DNA of 64,000 nt from the NCBI RefSeq assembly GCF_007829955.1, contig NZ_VIWX01000001.1:1426001-1490000 (forward strand), read 5' to 3'. The translations under genes were made by a program, and so were the position numbers. Below the pieces are notes generated by a model. It was not told the origin of the DNA. It worked only from the letters and a program-made list of their open reading frames with translations, and did not search any database. Source of the stretch: Saccharopolyspora dendranthemae. GTDB taxonomy: Bacteria; Actinomycetota; Actinomycetes; Mycobacteriales; Pseudonocardiaceae. Every line of letters begins with the position of its first letter. Position 1 is the stretch's first letter. Shown in pieces: positions 8,033-15,815 of the stretch.

Positions 8033-8695
8033 TCAGGCGGCGGTTTCGACGTCCTCCGGCTGCTCCTCGGTCACCACGACCTGACCGCGCGACCTGCGCC
8101 GCTTCCACAGCCAGACGCCCACTCCGATCAGCACGATCACGATCGCGAGCACCCAGCTCGCCCGGCCGAACAGCGACTCGACGTACTTCGCCGAGGCTCC
8201 CGCGGCCCAGCCGATGCCGACGTGGGTCGCTGACCAGGCGATCGCACCGATCAGAGACGAGAAGAAGAACCGCAGGTAGGACATGCCGCTAGCGCCCGCG
8301 GCAGCGGGCAGCAACGTCCGCACCACCGGCAGGAACCGGCCCAGCAGCACCGCGCCGATCCCCCAGCGCCGCAGCAGCGTTCCCGCGCGGTCCCAGTGGT
8401 GCTGCCCGAGCTTGCGCACCACCTTCGTCTCACGCATCTTCAGCCGATACCGGCGACCCAGCCAGAAGCCGATGTTGTCGCCCAGCGCCGCGCACGCCGC
8501 GACCGTTCCGGCGAGCGTCAGGAAGAACCCGAGGTCGTTCACCGCTGCCGAGGCCACCAGCAACCCGGCCTCGCCCGGCACCAGGAACCCCAGGCCGATC
8601 GTGCACTCGCCGAGCACCAGGGCACCGGTGACCAGCACCAGGAGCGGCCGGGGAAGCCCGGCGATCATGGCCAGGGTGTCGCTGATGAACGTCAC
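8033..8695 (-). CDS. DedA family membrane protein
   Basis: 220-residue integral membrane protein of the DedA/SNARE-associated family, implicated in envelope lipid (undecaprenyl-phosphate or phosphatidyl) flipping and membrane homeostasis. Family features: a glycine-rich re-entrant segment GLGFLVPGEAGLLVASAAV, the conserved Gly-Arg signature GDNIGFWLGRRYR, and FLPVVRTLLPAAAGASGMSYLRF. Start GTG 8695 is chosen because AGGAG (complement of 8706-8710) is correctly spaced; longer in-frame extension upstream would run into repeat DNA. The C-terminus is basic then acidic and cytoplasmic. Confidence 0.9.
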   Translation of the reverse strand: MTFISDTLAMIAGLPRPLLVLVTGALVLGECTIGLGFLVPGEAGLLVASAAVNDLGFFLTLAGTVAACAALGDNIGFWLGRRYRLKMRETKVVRKLGQHHWDRAGTLLRRWGIGAVLLGRFLPVVRTLLPAAAGASGMSYLRFFFSSLIGAIAWSATHVGIGWAAGASAKYVESLFGRASWVLAIVIVLIGVGVWLWKRRRSRGQVVVTEEQPEDVETAA

Positions 8696-8819
8696 GGGAA
8701 CGGGGCTCCTCGGCTGAGCGCGGCAACTGACGGCGGTCACGCTACCGGGGGACCGATGAGCTGTTCTCAGGTATGGCACGGATACGACAACGGAACTCGA
8801 AACCGTTGCCCCTAAGGGC

Positions 8820-8992
8820 TGTTGAGGAATGTGGCGGAGCCGCATCCTCTTCCAGCACCTGAGCAGCCGGCACCGCCGCGGGCTCGCCAGCGCCTTCGTG
8901 GCGAGAACGCTGGGACGTCGTGTGGTGGGTGGGGAAGTTTTCATGAAAACTTCCCCACCCACCACACGACGTGCAAAAGCAATTCCTCAACA
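8820..8992. repeat. MITE-like element with inverted ends and 58-base perfect palindrome
   Basis: Bounded by the inverted repeat TGTTGAGGAAT (8820-8830) and ATTCCTCAACA (8982-8992). Inside, bases 8915-8972 form a perfect palindrome of two 29-base arms with no loop, centred on TCATGA. A smaller hairpin CTCGCCA/TGGCGAG (8883-8905) lies before it. Bases 8856-8885 match, with two changes, the left part of the interspersed repeat seen at 60601. No coding capacity is credible. It sits in the 322-base gap between dedA and dacB. Confidence 0.85.
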
Positions 8993-9017
8993 ACTCTTGG
9001 GATTTCGGGAGAACGGA

Positions 9018-10589
9018 TCAGCAGGATTTGGTCCACGAGCACTCCAGGGCGCTCTCGTCGCGCGCGGTTCGCGGGTCGTCGGAGACAGTGCGCTGCTGCG
9101 GGACCCGGGTGCGCCCACGAGGCTGATCCTCGGCGCCCGTGTGCTCGGCGAGCCGGATCGCGATCGCGTCCTCCAGGTCCTGCGGAGCCTCGGAGAGGTG
9201 GTCGTTGAACATCACCGAGAACACCAATCGCCGGCCGTCGGCTGCGGTGACGTAGCCCGACAGCGAGGTGACCCCGGTCAGCGAACCGGTCTTGGCGTGC
9301 ACGTTGCCGGCCGCCGCGGTGTCCGCCATCCGGTTGCGCAGCGTGCCGCCGACCAACTTGTCCGGCGCACCCGCCACCGGCAGGGCGTCGTGGAAGACCT
9401 GGGCCCACGGGCGCCCAGCGGCGTTGTCCAGCAGGACGGTGAGCTGGTCCGGAGTCACACCGTCCATCCGGGACAGCCCGGAGCCGTCCACCAGGCTCAG
9501 CACGTCGGGGTTCACGCCGAGCCCGCGCAGCTCCTCGGCGAGCACGCCGGTGCCGGCCTCCCAGCTCCCCTCGCCGGCCCGCTCCCGGCCCATGGCCTTG
9601 ACCAGGACCTCGGCGTGACCGTTGTTGCTGAGCTTGAGGAACGGGACCAGCAGATCGCGCAACGGCATCGACTCGCGCGCGGCGAGTTCGCGCGCTCCCG
9701 GCGGAGCGGGGGCCTTCCCGGTGCCCGCGACGGTGATGCCGTGCGCGGCGAGCGCCCGGGCGAAGACGTCGGTGGCGTAGGCGGTCGCGTCGGGGACGGC
9801 GACCCATTCCTCCACCGGTTCGGCGCCTTCCGGGATGGTTCCGGTGACCGCCACCCGGCCGCTGCGGTGGTCGCGCTCGACGGCGACGTCCGGCTCGCCC
9901 CCGGCGACCGTGGTCGCCGCGTTGTCGATGGTCAGCGCATCGGTTGCCGGGTCGAGCGTGATCACCGGCGCCTGCCCGGGCGCTGCGGGCGCGACCCGCA
10001 CGATCGCGCTCCCCGCGTCGTAGTCGGTGTCCGGTGCGGCGCTGAGCGCCGAGATCGGAGCGGAGTAGTAGTAGGGCTCGTCGTCCCACGCCCAGCCCGA
10101 GCCGAGCGGAACGTCGTCGAACCAGGTGTCGTCGGCCAGCAGCCTGCCCCGGACCTCCCGGACGCCCTGCTCGGCGAGCTGGGCGGCGAGCCGGTCGTAG
10201 TCGGCGGCCAGCACCGTCGGATCACCCGTCCCGCGCAGGTGGAGGTCGCCCGCCAACGTCGAGCCCTGCTGCGGCGCGGCGCTGAGCACCTGGGTCCGGA
10301 ACCGGTAGTCCGGGCCGAGGGACTGCAGCGCCGCAGCAGCGGTGAACAGCTTCGCGTTGGACGCCGGGGTGGCGCGGTCGGTGGCCTGCCTGCTGTAGAG
10401 CACCTCGTCGGTGGCCGGATCGCGCACCACGACACCGGCCTGCGCTCCGTCGAGCCGCGGATCGGCGAGGATGTCGTCGAGATCGACCTTCAACGCGTCC
10501 ACCCCGGTCGGCGCTGCGCCCGTCGAAGGCACCACCAGCAGCGGGAACGCCACCGCCAACCCGACCACGCACGCCCAGCCTCTCCGCAT
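9018..10589 (-). CDS. dacB: D-alanyl-D-alanine carboxypeptidase/endopeptidase (PBP4, family S13)
   Basis: Secreted low-molecular-weight penicillin-binding protein trimming or cleaving peptidoglycan cross-links. 523 residues. An N-terminal signal-like hydrophobic segment (about 5-25) precedes the catalytic motifs: SNAK (S77-K80), SNN (321-323) and KTGS (from K433), all intact in the correct order. The large insert between SxxK and SxN is typical of class C PBPs. The C-terminal about 60 residues after the catalytic domain are polar and end in a Cys-containing tail with no known function. It appears monocistronic. Confidence 0.93.
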   Translation of the reverse strand: MRRGWACVVGLAVAFPLLVVPSTGAAPTGVDALKVDLDDILADPRLDGAQAGVVVRDPATDEVLYSRQATDRATPASNAKLFTAAAALQSLGPDYRFRTQVLSAAPQQGSTLAGDLHLRGTGDPTVLAADYDRLAAQLAEQGVREVRGRLLADDTWFDDVPLGSGWAWDDEPYYYSAPISALSAAPDTDYDAGSAIVRVAPAAPGQAPVITLDPATDALTIDNAATTVAGGEPDVAVERDHRSGRVAVTGTIPEGAEPVEEWVAVPDATAYATDVFARALAAHGITVAGTGKAPAPPGARELAARESMPLRDLLVPFLKLSNNGHAEVLVKAMGRERAGEGSWEAGTGVLAEELRGLGVNPDVLSLVDGSGLSRMDGVTPDQLTVLLDNAAGRPWAQVFHDALPVAGAPDKLVGGTLRNRMADTAAAGNVHAKTGSLTGVTSLSGYVTAADGRRLVFSVMFNDHLSEAPQDLEDAIAIRLAEHTGAEDQPRGRTRVPQQRTVSDDPRTARDESALECSWTKSC

Positions 10590-10680
10590 CCCCGCTCCTC
10601 TCCGAGATCACGGAGACTAGGCAGCCCGGATGTGGGAGGTCAACGAACTCAACCCGAAGGTCGCAAATCGAGAACCGGGA

Positions 10681-11289
10681 TCAGCCCACGGCGATGGAGG
10701 TGGCCATCGCCAGCAGCGCTCCCCCGCAGCAGCGCTCGAAGACCGCGCGGCGCTTGGGGCTGGCCAGCAGGGCCGCGAGCCGGCCGACCGACGGGACCAC
10801 GACCAGCCACCACGCGGCGAAGGCCAGCACCGCGACGGAGCTGAGCAGGGCGGCCTGCGGCATCGGTGCCGCGCTCGGGTCCATCGCCTGCGGCAGCAGC
10901 GTCAGGAACGTCAGCATCACCTTGGGGTTGAGCACGTCGGTGAGCAGCCCGCGCAGGAACACCGAGCGACCCGAGCGCGGCTGCTCCACGACGGTCTCGG
11001 GCTGCGGGGCACCGGCGTGGCGCAGCATCTGCAGCGCCATCCACCCGAGGTAGGCCACACCCAGCCCCTTGACCACGAACAGCGCCGCGGGAACCGCCGC
11101 GACCAGGGCCGACAGACCGAGGGTGGCGGCCGTGGCGTGCAGCAGGAGTCCGCAGTTCACGCCTGCGGCGGCGAGCCAGCCGTAGCGGCGGCCGGTGGCG
11201 GCGTTGCGGGTCACCAGGACGAAGTCAGGACCGGGGACCAGCACGATCACCAGCAGCGCCAGCAGGAACGACCCCCAGGCGATGTGCAC
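10681..11289 (-). CDS. LysE/RhtB family amino-acid exporter
   Basis: 202-residue membrane protein with about six hydrophobic segments. The N-terminus has the family hallmark VPGPDFVLVTRNAATGRRYGW, followed by AYLGWMALQMLR and the conserved RGLLTDVLNPKVMLTFL. The family pumps amino acids or related metabolites out of the cell. It is divergent from an Lrp/AsnC-type regulator 94 bases away, the classical LysE-regulator pairing, which supports amino-acid-induced export. The exact substrate is not readable. Confidence 0.92.
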   Translation of the reverse strand: MHIAWGSFLLALLVIVLVPGPDFVLVTRNAATGRRYGWLAAAGVNCGLLLHATAATLGLSALVAAVPAALFVVKGLGVAYLGWMALQMLRHAGAPQPETVVEQPRSGRSVFLRGLLTDVLNPKVMLTFLTLLPQAMDPSAAPMPQAALLSSVAVLAFAAWWLVVVPSVGRLAALLASPKRRAVFERCCGGALLAMATSIAVG

Positions 11290-11383
11290 GACGAACTCCT
11301 TCGAAGAATGTGTGGGAGGTGGATGCGCACATCCTCCGCCGTTAGTTCGTCAGTTATCCATCTCGTACGTAAGATGTTCGGTT

Positions 11384-11887
11384 ATGAGTGAATCCGTAGA
11401 ACTGGATTCGGTTGACTGGTGGATTCTGGAGGAGTTGCAGAACGACGCGACCCTGCCGAACCGCACCCTCGCCGAACGGATCGGGCTGGCGCCGTCCAGC
11501 TGCCTGCAACGAGTCCGCAGGCTGCGTGAACAGGGAGTCATCACCGGGTCGCACATCGACGTCGACCCGGCCGCGACGGGACTGGCGCTGGAGGCGGTGG
11601 TGGCGGTCAACGTCCGGCCGCACACGCGCCAGATCGTCGATCAGTTCCGCGAGTTCGTCATGGCGCAGCCGGAGACCCGCTCGCTGCTGCACGTGAGCGG
11701 TCAGGCCGACTTCCTGCTGCACGTCGCGGTGTCGGACACCAAGCACCTGCAGGAGTTCCTGGTCGACAAGCTCGCCTCCCGCACGGAGGTCCGGAACTTC
11801 ACCAGCTCCATCGTGCTCGAACAACTCCGCACCCGAGCCCTCACAGCCCCCAAGCACCTGCGCCCCAAACGCCGCAAGCGCACCTGA
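11384..11887 (+). CDS. Lrp/AsnC family transcriptional regulator
   Basis: 167 residues: N-terminal winged HTH (LDSVDWWILEELQNDATLPNRTLAERIGLAPSSCLQRVRRL pattern, about 8-60) and a C-terminal RAM ligand domain (about 70-150, LEAVVAVNVRP ... FREFVMAQPE ... GQADFLLHVAV). Start ATG 11384 follows TAAGAT and eight bases, so the message may be leaderless; the longer in-frame extension overlaps lysE on the opposite strand and is not credible. It probably senses an amino acid and controls the divergent exporter. The basic C-terminal tail (KHLRPKRRKR) is an extension. Confidence 0.9.
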   Translation: MSESVELDSVDWWILEELQNDATLPNRTLAERIGLAPSSCLQRVRRLREQGVITGSHIDVDPAATGLALEAVVAVNVRPHTRQIVDQFREFVMAQPETRSLLHVSGQADFLLHVAVSDTKHLQEFLVDKLASRTEVRNFTSSIVLEQLRTRALTAPKHLRPKRRKRT

Positions 11888-11899
11888 AGACCGGTGTGG

Positions 11900-11931
11900 G
11901 TGTCAGGTTCCGCTACCGGCACCGCCACGCA
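11900..11931 (+). repeat. half copy of interspersed palindromic repeat (family 2)
   Basis: GTGTCAGGTTCCGCTACC followed by GGCACCGCCACGCA matches the right arm of the repeats at 42095, 58079 and 60599. The left arm is missing. It lies between the convergent ends of the Lrp gene and tesB. Confidence 0.7.
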
Positions 11932-11955
11932 CGGCGACCACCGGGAAACGAGAGA

Positions 11956-12897
11956 TCAGTCGTTGACGCGGAGGAGACCTTCTTGGACGACCGTCGCGAC
12001 GAGCTGGCCGTCCTGGGAGAAGAAGCGGCCGGTGGCCAGGCCCCGGCCACCGGAGGCGCTCGGCGAGGCGCAGTCGTAGAGGAACCACTCGTCGGCGCGG
12101 AAGCGGCGGTGGAACCACATGGCGTGGTCCAGGCTCGCGCCGACCACGTCGTCCAGGCCCCAGTAGACGCCGTGGCGCGCGAGAGGGGCGTCGAGCAAGG
12201 TCATGTCGGAGGCGAACGCGGCGATGCAGACGTGCAGCAGGTCGTCGTCCGGCACGGCCAGCCGGCCGTCGGCGCGCATCCAGACCTGGTTGCGGGCCTC
12301 GCGCGGTCCGGTCTCCCGGCTCACCCACGGCGGTTCGGTGACGTAGCGGACGTCGATCGGCCGCGGCTGCGGCGGACCGAACTTCGACAGCTCGCCCAGG
12401 CGCTCGCCGAACGTCGGCAGCGACTCCGGATCGGGGACCTCGGGCATCGACTCGGCGTGGTCGATACCGCTCTCGTCGACCTGGAACGACGCCGAGAGCG
12501 AGAAGATCGTCTTGCCGCGCTGCAGCGCGACGACCCGACGGGTGGTGAACGAGCGACCGTCGCGAGTGCGGTCGACCTCGTAGACGATCGGGATGCTCGG
12601 GTCGCCGGGCCGGATGAAGTACGCGTGCAGCGAGTGCACCCGTCGCTCCTCCGGCACCGTGCGACCGGCTGCCACCAGCGCCTGCCCGGCGACCTGGCCG
12701 CCGAAGACGCGGATGGTCGACGAAGCGGGGCTCACACCGCGGAAGATGTTCTCCTCGATGCGCTCCAGATCCAGCAGCGCCACCAGGCTGTCCAGCACGG
12801 GCTGGCCGTGCGGCACGCCGTTGGCGTCGAGCGGAACGTCGCCCTGCAGGTGAGTTCCGGTCGGGTCGGCTGCTGCGGCCCTGGCCGCTTCCGTCAC
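11956..12897 (-). CDS. tesB: acyl-CoA thioesterase II
   Basis: 313-residue double hot-dog thioesterase that hydrolyses acyl-CoA to free acid and CoA. N-terminal hot-dog: FRGVSPASSTIRVFGGQVAGQALVAA region and SLHAYFIRPGDPS. C-terminal hot-dog: HVCIAAFASDMTLLDAPL, which holds the catalytic aspartate, and the conserved terminal TVVQEGLLR with its glutamine. AGGAGC precedes GTG 12897. It lies 67 bases downstream of pyk on the same strand; the pyk-tesB order is also found in Mycobacterium. Confidence 0.94.
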   Translation of the reverse strand: MTEAARAAAADPTGTHLQGDVPLDANGVPHGQPVLDSLVALLDLERIEENIFRGVSPASSTIRVFGGQVAGQALVAAGRTVPEERRVHSLHAYFIRPGDPSIPIVYEVDRTRDGRSFTTRRVVALQRGKTIFSLSASFQVDESGIDHAESMPEVPDPESLPTFGERLGELSKFGPPQPRPIDVRYVTEPPWVSRETGPREARNQVWMRADGRLAVPDDDLLHVCIAAFASDMTLLDAPLARHGVYWGLDDVVGASLDHAMWFHRRFRADEWFLYDCASPSASGGRGLATGRFFSQDGQLVATVVQEGLLRVND

Positions 12898-12964
12898 TGA
12901 GTGCTCCTAGGTTCGTGCGCCCGACCGGCCGGACGGGAGCTGATCGCCCCCGTCCGAAGGCCGA

Positions 12965-14386
12965 TCAGACGTGGTCTTCCTCGCCCAGCCGGTGCACGCG
13001 GATGAGGTTGGTCGAACCGACCGTGCCCGGCGGCGAACCCGCGACCACGACGACCATGTCGCCGCGCTGCGACTTGCCCAGGGACAACATCGCCTGGTCG
13101 ACCTGCCGCACCATCTGGTCCGTTGTGTCCACCTTAGGCACCAAGAACGTTTCCGTCCCCCAAGTGAGAGCGAGCTGACTCCGCACCGACTCCTCGGGGG
13201 TGAACGCCAGCAGCGGCAGGCGGGTGTGCAGCCGCGCGAGCCGGCGCACGGTGTCGCCGGACTGCGTGAAGGCCACCAGAGCCTTGGCGTTGAGGCGCTC
13301 ACCGATGTCACGAGCCGCGTAGGAGATCACGCCGCGCTTGGTGCGCGGGACGTGGCTCAGCTGCGGCGGCGTGGGCGAACCGGATTCCACGGCTTCGACG
13401 ATGCGGGCCATGGTCTGCACCGTCTCGATCGGGTAGCGGCCGACGCTCGTCTCACCGGAGAGCATCACCGCGTCGGCCCCGTCGAGGACGGCGTTGGCGA
13501 CGTCGGAGGTCTCGGCCCTGGTCGGGCGCGAGTTCTGGATCATCGAGTCCAGCATCTGGGTGGCCACGATGACCGGCTTGGCGTTCTCCCGCGCGATGCG
13601 GATCGCCTTCTTCTGGACCAGCGGGACGTGTTCGAGCGGGAGCTCCACGCCGAGGTCACCACGAGCGACCATGACGCCGTCGAAGGCCAGCACGATGGCT
13701 TCGAGGTTGTCGACCGCTTCCGGCTTCTCCAGCTTCGCGATGACCGGTGCGCGGCGGCCGACGCGGTCCATCACCTGGTGGACCAGGTCGATGTCGGCGG
13801 GGCTGCGCACGAAGGACAGCGCGATGAAGTCCACGCCCAGTTCCAGGGCGAATTCCAGGTCCTCGATGTCCTTCTCGGACATCGCGGGAACTGAGACGTC
13901 CATGCCCGGCAGGGAGATCCCCTTGTTGTCGGAGACGGGACCGCCCTCGGTCACCTCGCACACGACGTCGTTGTCCTCGACGGAGGTCACGACCATCGCG
14001 ACCTTGCCGTCGTCGACCAGCAGCCGGTCGCCCTTCTTGGCGTCCTCGGCCAGGCCCTTGTAGGTGGTGGACACCCGGTCGTGCGTGCCCTGCACGTCAT
14101 CGACCGTGATGCGCACGACGTCGCCGGTTCGCCACTCGACCGGTCCGGCTGCGAACTTCCCGAGCCGGATCTTCGGTCCCTGCAGGTCTCCTAGGATGCC
14201 CACGGCGCGGCCGGATTCCTTCGCCGCGGCCCGGACCATGTCGTAGACCTGCTGGTGGTCGGCGTGGCTGCCGTGGCTGAAGTTCAGCCTGGCGACGTCC
14301 ATTCCGCTGCTGACGAGCTCGGCCACCTTCTCCGGATTGGCGGTGGCGGGGCCCATGGTACAAACGATCTTGGCTCGTCGACTCAC
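12965..14386 (-). CDS. pyk: pyruvate kinase
   Basis: Converts phosphoenolpyruvate and ADP to pyruvate and ATP in glycolysis. 473 residues. The N-terminal MSRRAKIVCTMGPA and ARLNFSHG motifs are intact, the catalytic lysine is in VIAKLEKPEAVDN (K218), and VMVARGDLGVELP is the metal/phosphate site. The C-terminal allosteric domain begins about residue 350. Start is GTG 14386, with TACGCT eight bases upstream. A stem CTGATCG/CGATCAG at 12940-12968 overlaps the stop and may weaken read-through into tesB. Confidence 0.97.
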   Translation of the reverse strand: MSRRAKIVCTMGPATANPEKVAELVSSGMDVARLNFSHGSHADHQQVYDMVRAAAKESGRAVGILGDLQGPKIRLGKFAAGPVEWRTGDVVRITVDDVQGTHDRVSTTYKGLAEDAKKGDRLLVDDGKVAMVVTSVEDNDVVCEVTEGGPVSDNKGISLPGMDVSVPAMSEKDIEDLEFALELGVDFIALSFVRSPADIDLVHQVMDRVGRRAPVIAKLEKPEAVDNLEAIVLAFDGVMVARGDLGVELPLEHVPLVQKKAIRIARENAKPVIVATQMLDSMIQNSRPTRAETSDVANAVLDGADAVMLSGETSVGRYPIETVQTMARIVEAVESGSPTPPQLSHVPRTKRGVISYAARDIGERLNAKALVAFTQSGDTVRRLARLHTRLPLLAFTPEESVRSQLALTWGTETFLVPKVDTTDQMVRQVDQAMLSLGKSQRGDMVVVVAGSPPGTVGSTNLIRVHRLGEEDHV

Positions 14387-14451
14387 ATCACGTCAGCGTA
14401 GTCTCTTGCCGCCCGGGTGCAGCACTCAGCCACGCCCCAAGAAGCTGATCG

Positions 14452-14820
14452 GTGATTTCGTTGCTGGATCATTACAGAAGCCAGTTCACACGACTTCCAC
14501 TCATGATCGCGCTGCTGGTGAGCTGGGTCGTGCTGTTCACCCCGGAATCGGGCGTCCCGACAGCCCCGCCGGGAACCGACAAGGTGGTGCACCTCACCCT
14601 CTTCGCGGCGCTCGCGATCACCGGCCGGATCGCCGGGGCGCGCACCTCGTGGCTGCTCGCGAGCCTCACCGCGTACGCCGCGCTGTCGGAGGTGCTGCAG
14701 GGCGTGCTGCCGCTGGGCCGCAGCTGCGAACTCCTCGACGCCGTCGTGGACGTCGCCGGCGCCCTCCTCGGCTGGGCACTGCTCGCCATCCACTCCGCGA
14801 CCCGCCGCGAGCGTCGGTAA
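14452..14820 (+). CDS. VanZ-like membrane protein
   Basis: 122 residues with about four hydrophobic segments and the VanZ-like pattern TDKVVHLTLFAALAITGR ... AALSEVLQGVLPLGRSCELLDAVVDVAGALLGW. The conserved D-K-x-x-H and S-E-x-x-Q motifs are visible. Family members are small membrane proteins of uncertain function, some linked to glycopeptide tolerance. Start is GTG 14452. It is divergent from pyk and ends at a 70-base palindromic repeat that may terminate transcription. Confidence 0.75.
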   Translation: MISLLDHYRSQFTRLPLMIALLVSWVVLFTPESGVPTAPPGTDKVVHLTLFAALAITGRIAGARTSWLLASLTAYAALSEVLQGVLPLGRSCELLDAVVDVAGALLGWALLAIHSATRRERR

Positions 14821-14825
14821 CCAGC

Positions 14826-14895
14826 TCCCAGTTTTAGTCCTAACTGAGCCGACATTTCGGACATGATCATGGCTCGGTTATGACTAAAACTGGGA
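14826..14895 (+). repeat. 70-base palindromic element, copy 1
   Basis: TCCCAGTTTTAGTC at the left end and GACTAAAACTGGGA at the right end; the full arms are 25 bases with two mismatches. The loop holds the asymmetric marker GACATTTCGG on the plus strand and ATGATCAT. It lies between the convergent ends of the VanZ-like gene and the DUF2461 gene. Confidence 0.95.
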
Positions 14896-14909
14896 TGTTC
14901 ACGAAGTGT

Positions 14910-15575
14910 TCAGCGGCGCTTCTTCTCGGTGACCCCAATGTGGTCGGCGCACCACCGGTTGAGGTCGCGCACGGCTTCCCACGACTCCCGCACCCGGGTC
15001 AGGCACTCGCGTTCGTGCAACGCGTCGTCGGGTTCCCAGGTACGCGTGGCGTAGAGCGACTTGTGCCTGAGCAGGTCGAGCCTCGGGTGGTCCGGGGCGA
15101 AGCCGCGCGGACGGGTCGCCAGCGCGGTCCCGGCGATCTCCCAGCCCCGCTCGCTCAGCGCGTCGAGGAGCCTCCGCAGCTCCTCACCGTGGATCTCGGT
15201 GTCCACGGCGCCCCGGAAACGCGCCAGCTGGTCGGATTCGGTGTGGTAGCAGCCGCCGGCCACCCGCATGCCCTCCGGACCGACCTCGACGTAGTACGCG
15301 CCGCCGCCTCTCCCCTGCTCGATGACGGCTCCGCAGTGGGTCTTGTACGGCGACTTGTCGTGGCTGAACCGCACATCGCGGAACGGCCGGAAGACCTTGC
15401 CCTTGCCGAAGCCGGGACCGAACTCGGGCTCCAGCTCGGCCAGCAGCGCCTCCATCGGCGCCCGCACGTGCTCGGCGTAGAGCTCCTTGTTGTCGGCCCA
15501 GTAGGCCTTCGAGTTGTCCGCCAGGAGCCCTTCGTAGAACTCCACCGCCCCGTCACCGAAACCCTCGAACCGCAC
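14910..15575 (-). CDS. DUF2461 family protein
   Basis: 221 residues, family of unknown function found widely in bacteria. Characteristic pieces: FYEGLLADNSKAYWADNKELY near the N-terminus, VFRPFRDVRFSHDKSPYKTH, GGGAYYVEVGPEGMRVAGGCY and the C-terminal HKSLYATRTW. No signal or membrane segment. GTG 15575 is preceded by TAGGGT and six bases, so the transcript may be leaderless. No operon partner. Confidence 0.88.
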   Translation of the reverse strand: MRFEGFGDGAVEFYEGLLADNSKAYWADNKELYAEHVRAPMEALLAELEPEFGPGFGKGKVFRPFRDVRFSHDKSPYKTHCGAVIEQGRGGGAYYVEVGPEGMRVAGGCYHTESDQLARFRGAVDTEIHGEELRRLLDALSERGWEIAGTALATRPRGFAPDHPRLDLLRHKSLYATRTWEPDDALHERECLTRVRESWEAVRDLNRWCADHIGVTEKKRR

Positions 15576-15689
15576 CCCACGACCCTAGCCTCGCCCCGGG
15601 GCGAGGCTGGGACCTCCTCCGACGCGGACTCCCGAGATCCGGGGCCGGACTCCGAAGGCCCCAACACCCGGTTCCCGGGGCGCGAAACC

Positions 15690-15752
15690 CCCGGTCGAGT
15701 GGACCTGGCGACTACTTCCCGTCGGCTGATCTTCGAAGTCCACTCGACCGGG
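15690..15752. other. inverted repeat with 15-base perfect arms
   Basis: CCCGGTCGAGTGGAC (15690-15704) and GTCCACTCGACCGGG (15738-15752) are perfect reverse complements 33 bases apart, in the gap between divergent DUF2461 and the ATPase regulator gene. It may be a paired operator or a structured leader of the regulator mRNA; no T-run follows. Confidence 0.7.
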
Positions 15753-15815
15753 TGGCGGCTGCGGCCGGACCAAGATCCCAGGTCAGCGGGCGGTTCGCGA
15801 GCTAAGCTCGCATGC

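Noticed and set aside
7944..8084. 46-codon ORF upstream of and overlapping dedA on the other strand
   Set aside because: No ribosome site or recognisable sequence, and its second half is antisense to the dedA C-terminus.
8820..8992. Insertion sequence
   Set aside because: Inverted ends are present but the element is only 173 bases and has no transposase frame; it can at most be a non-autonomous element.
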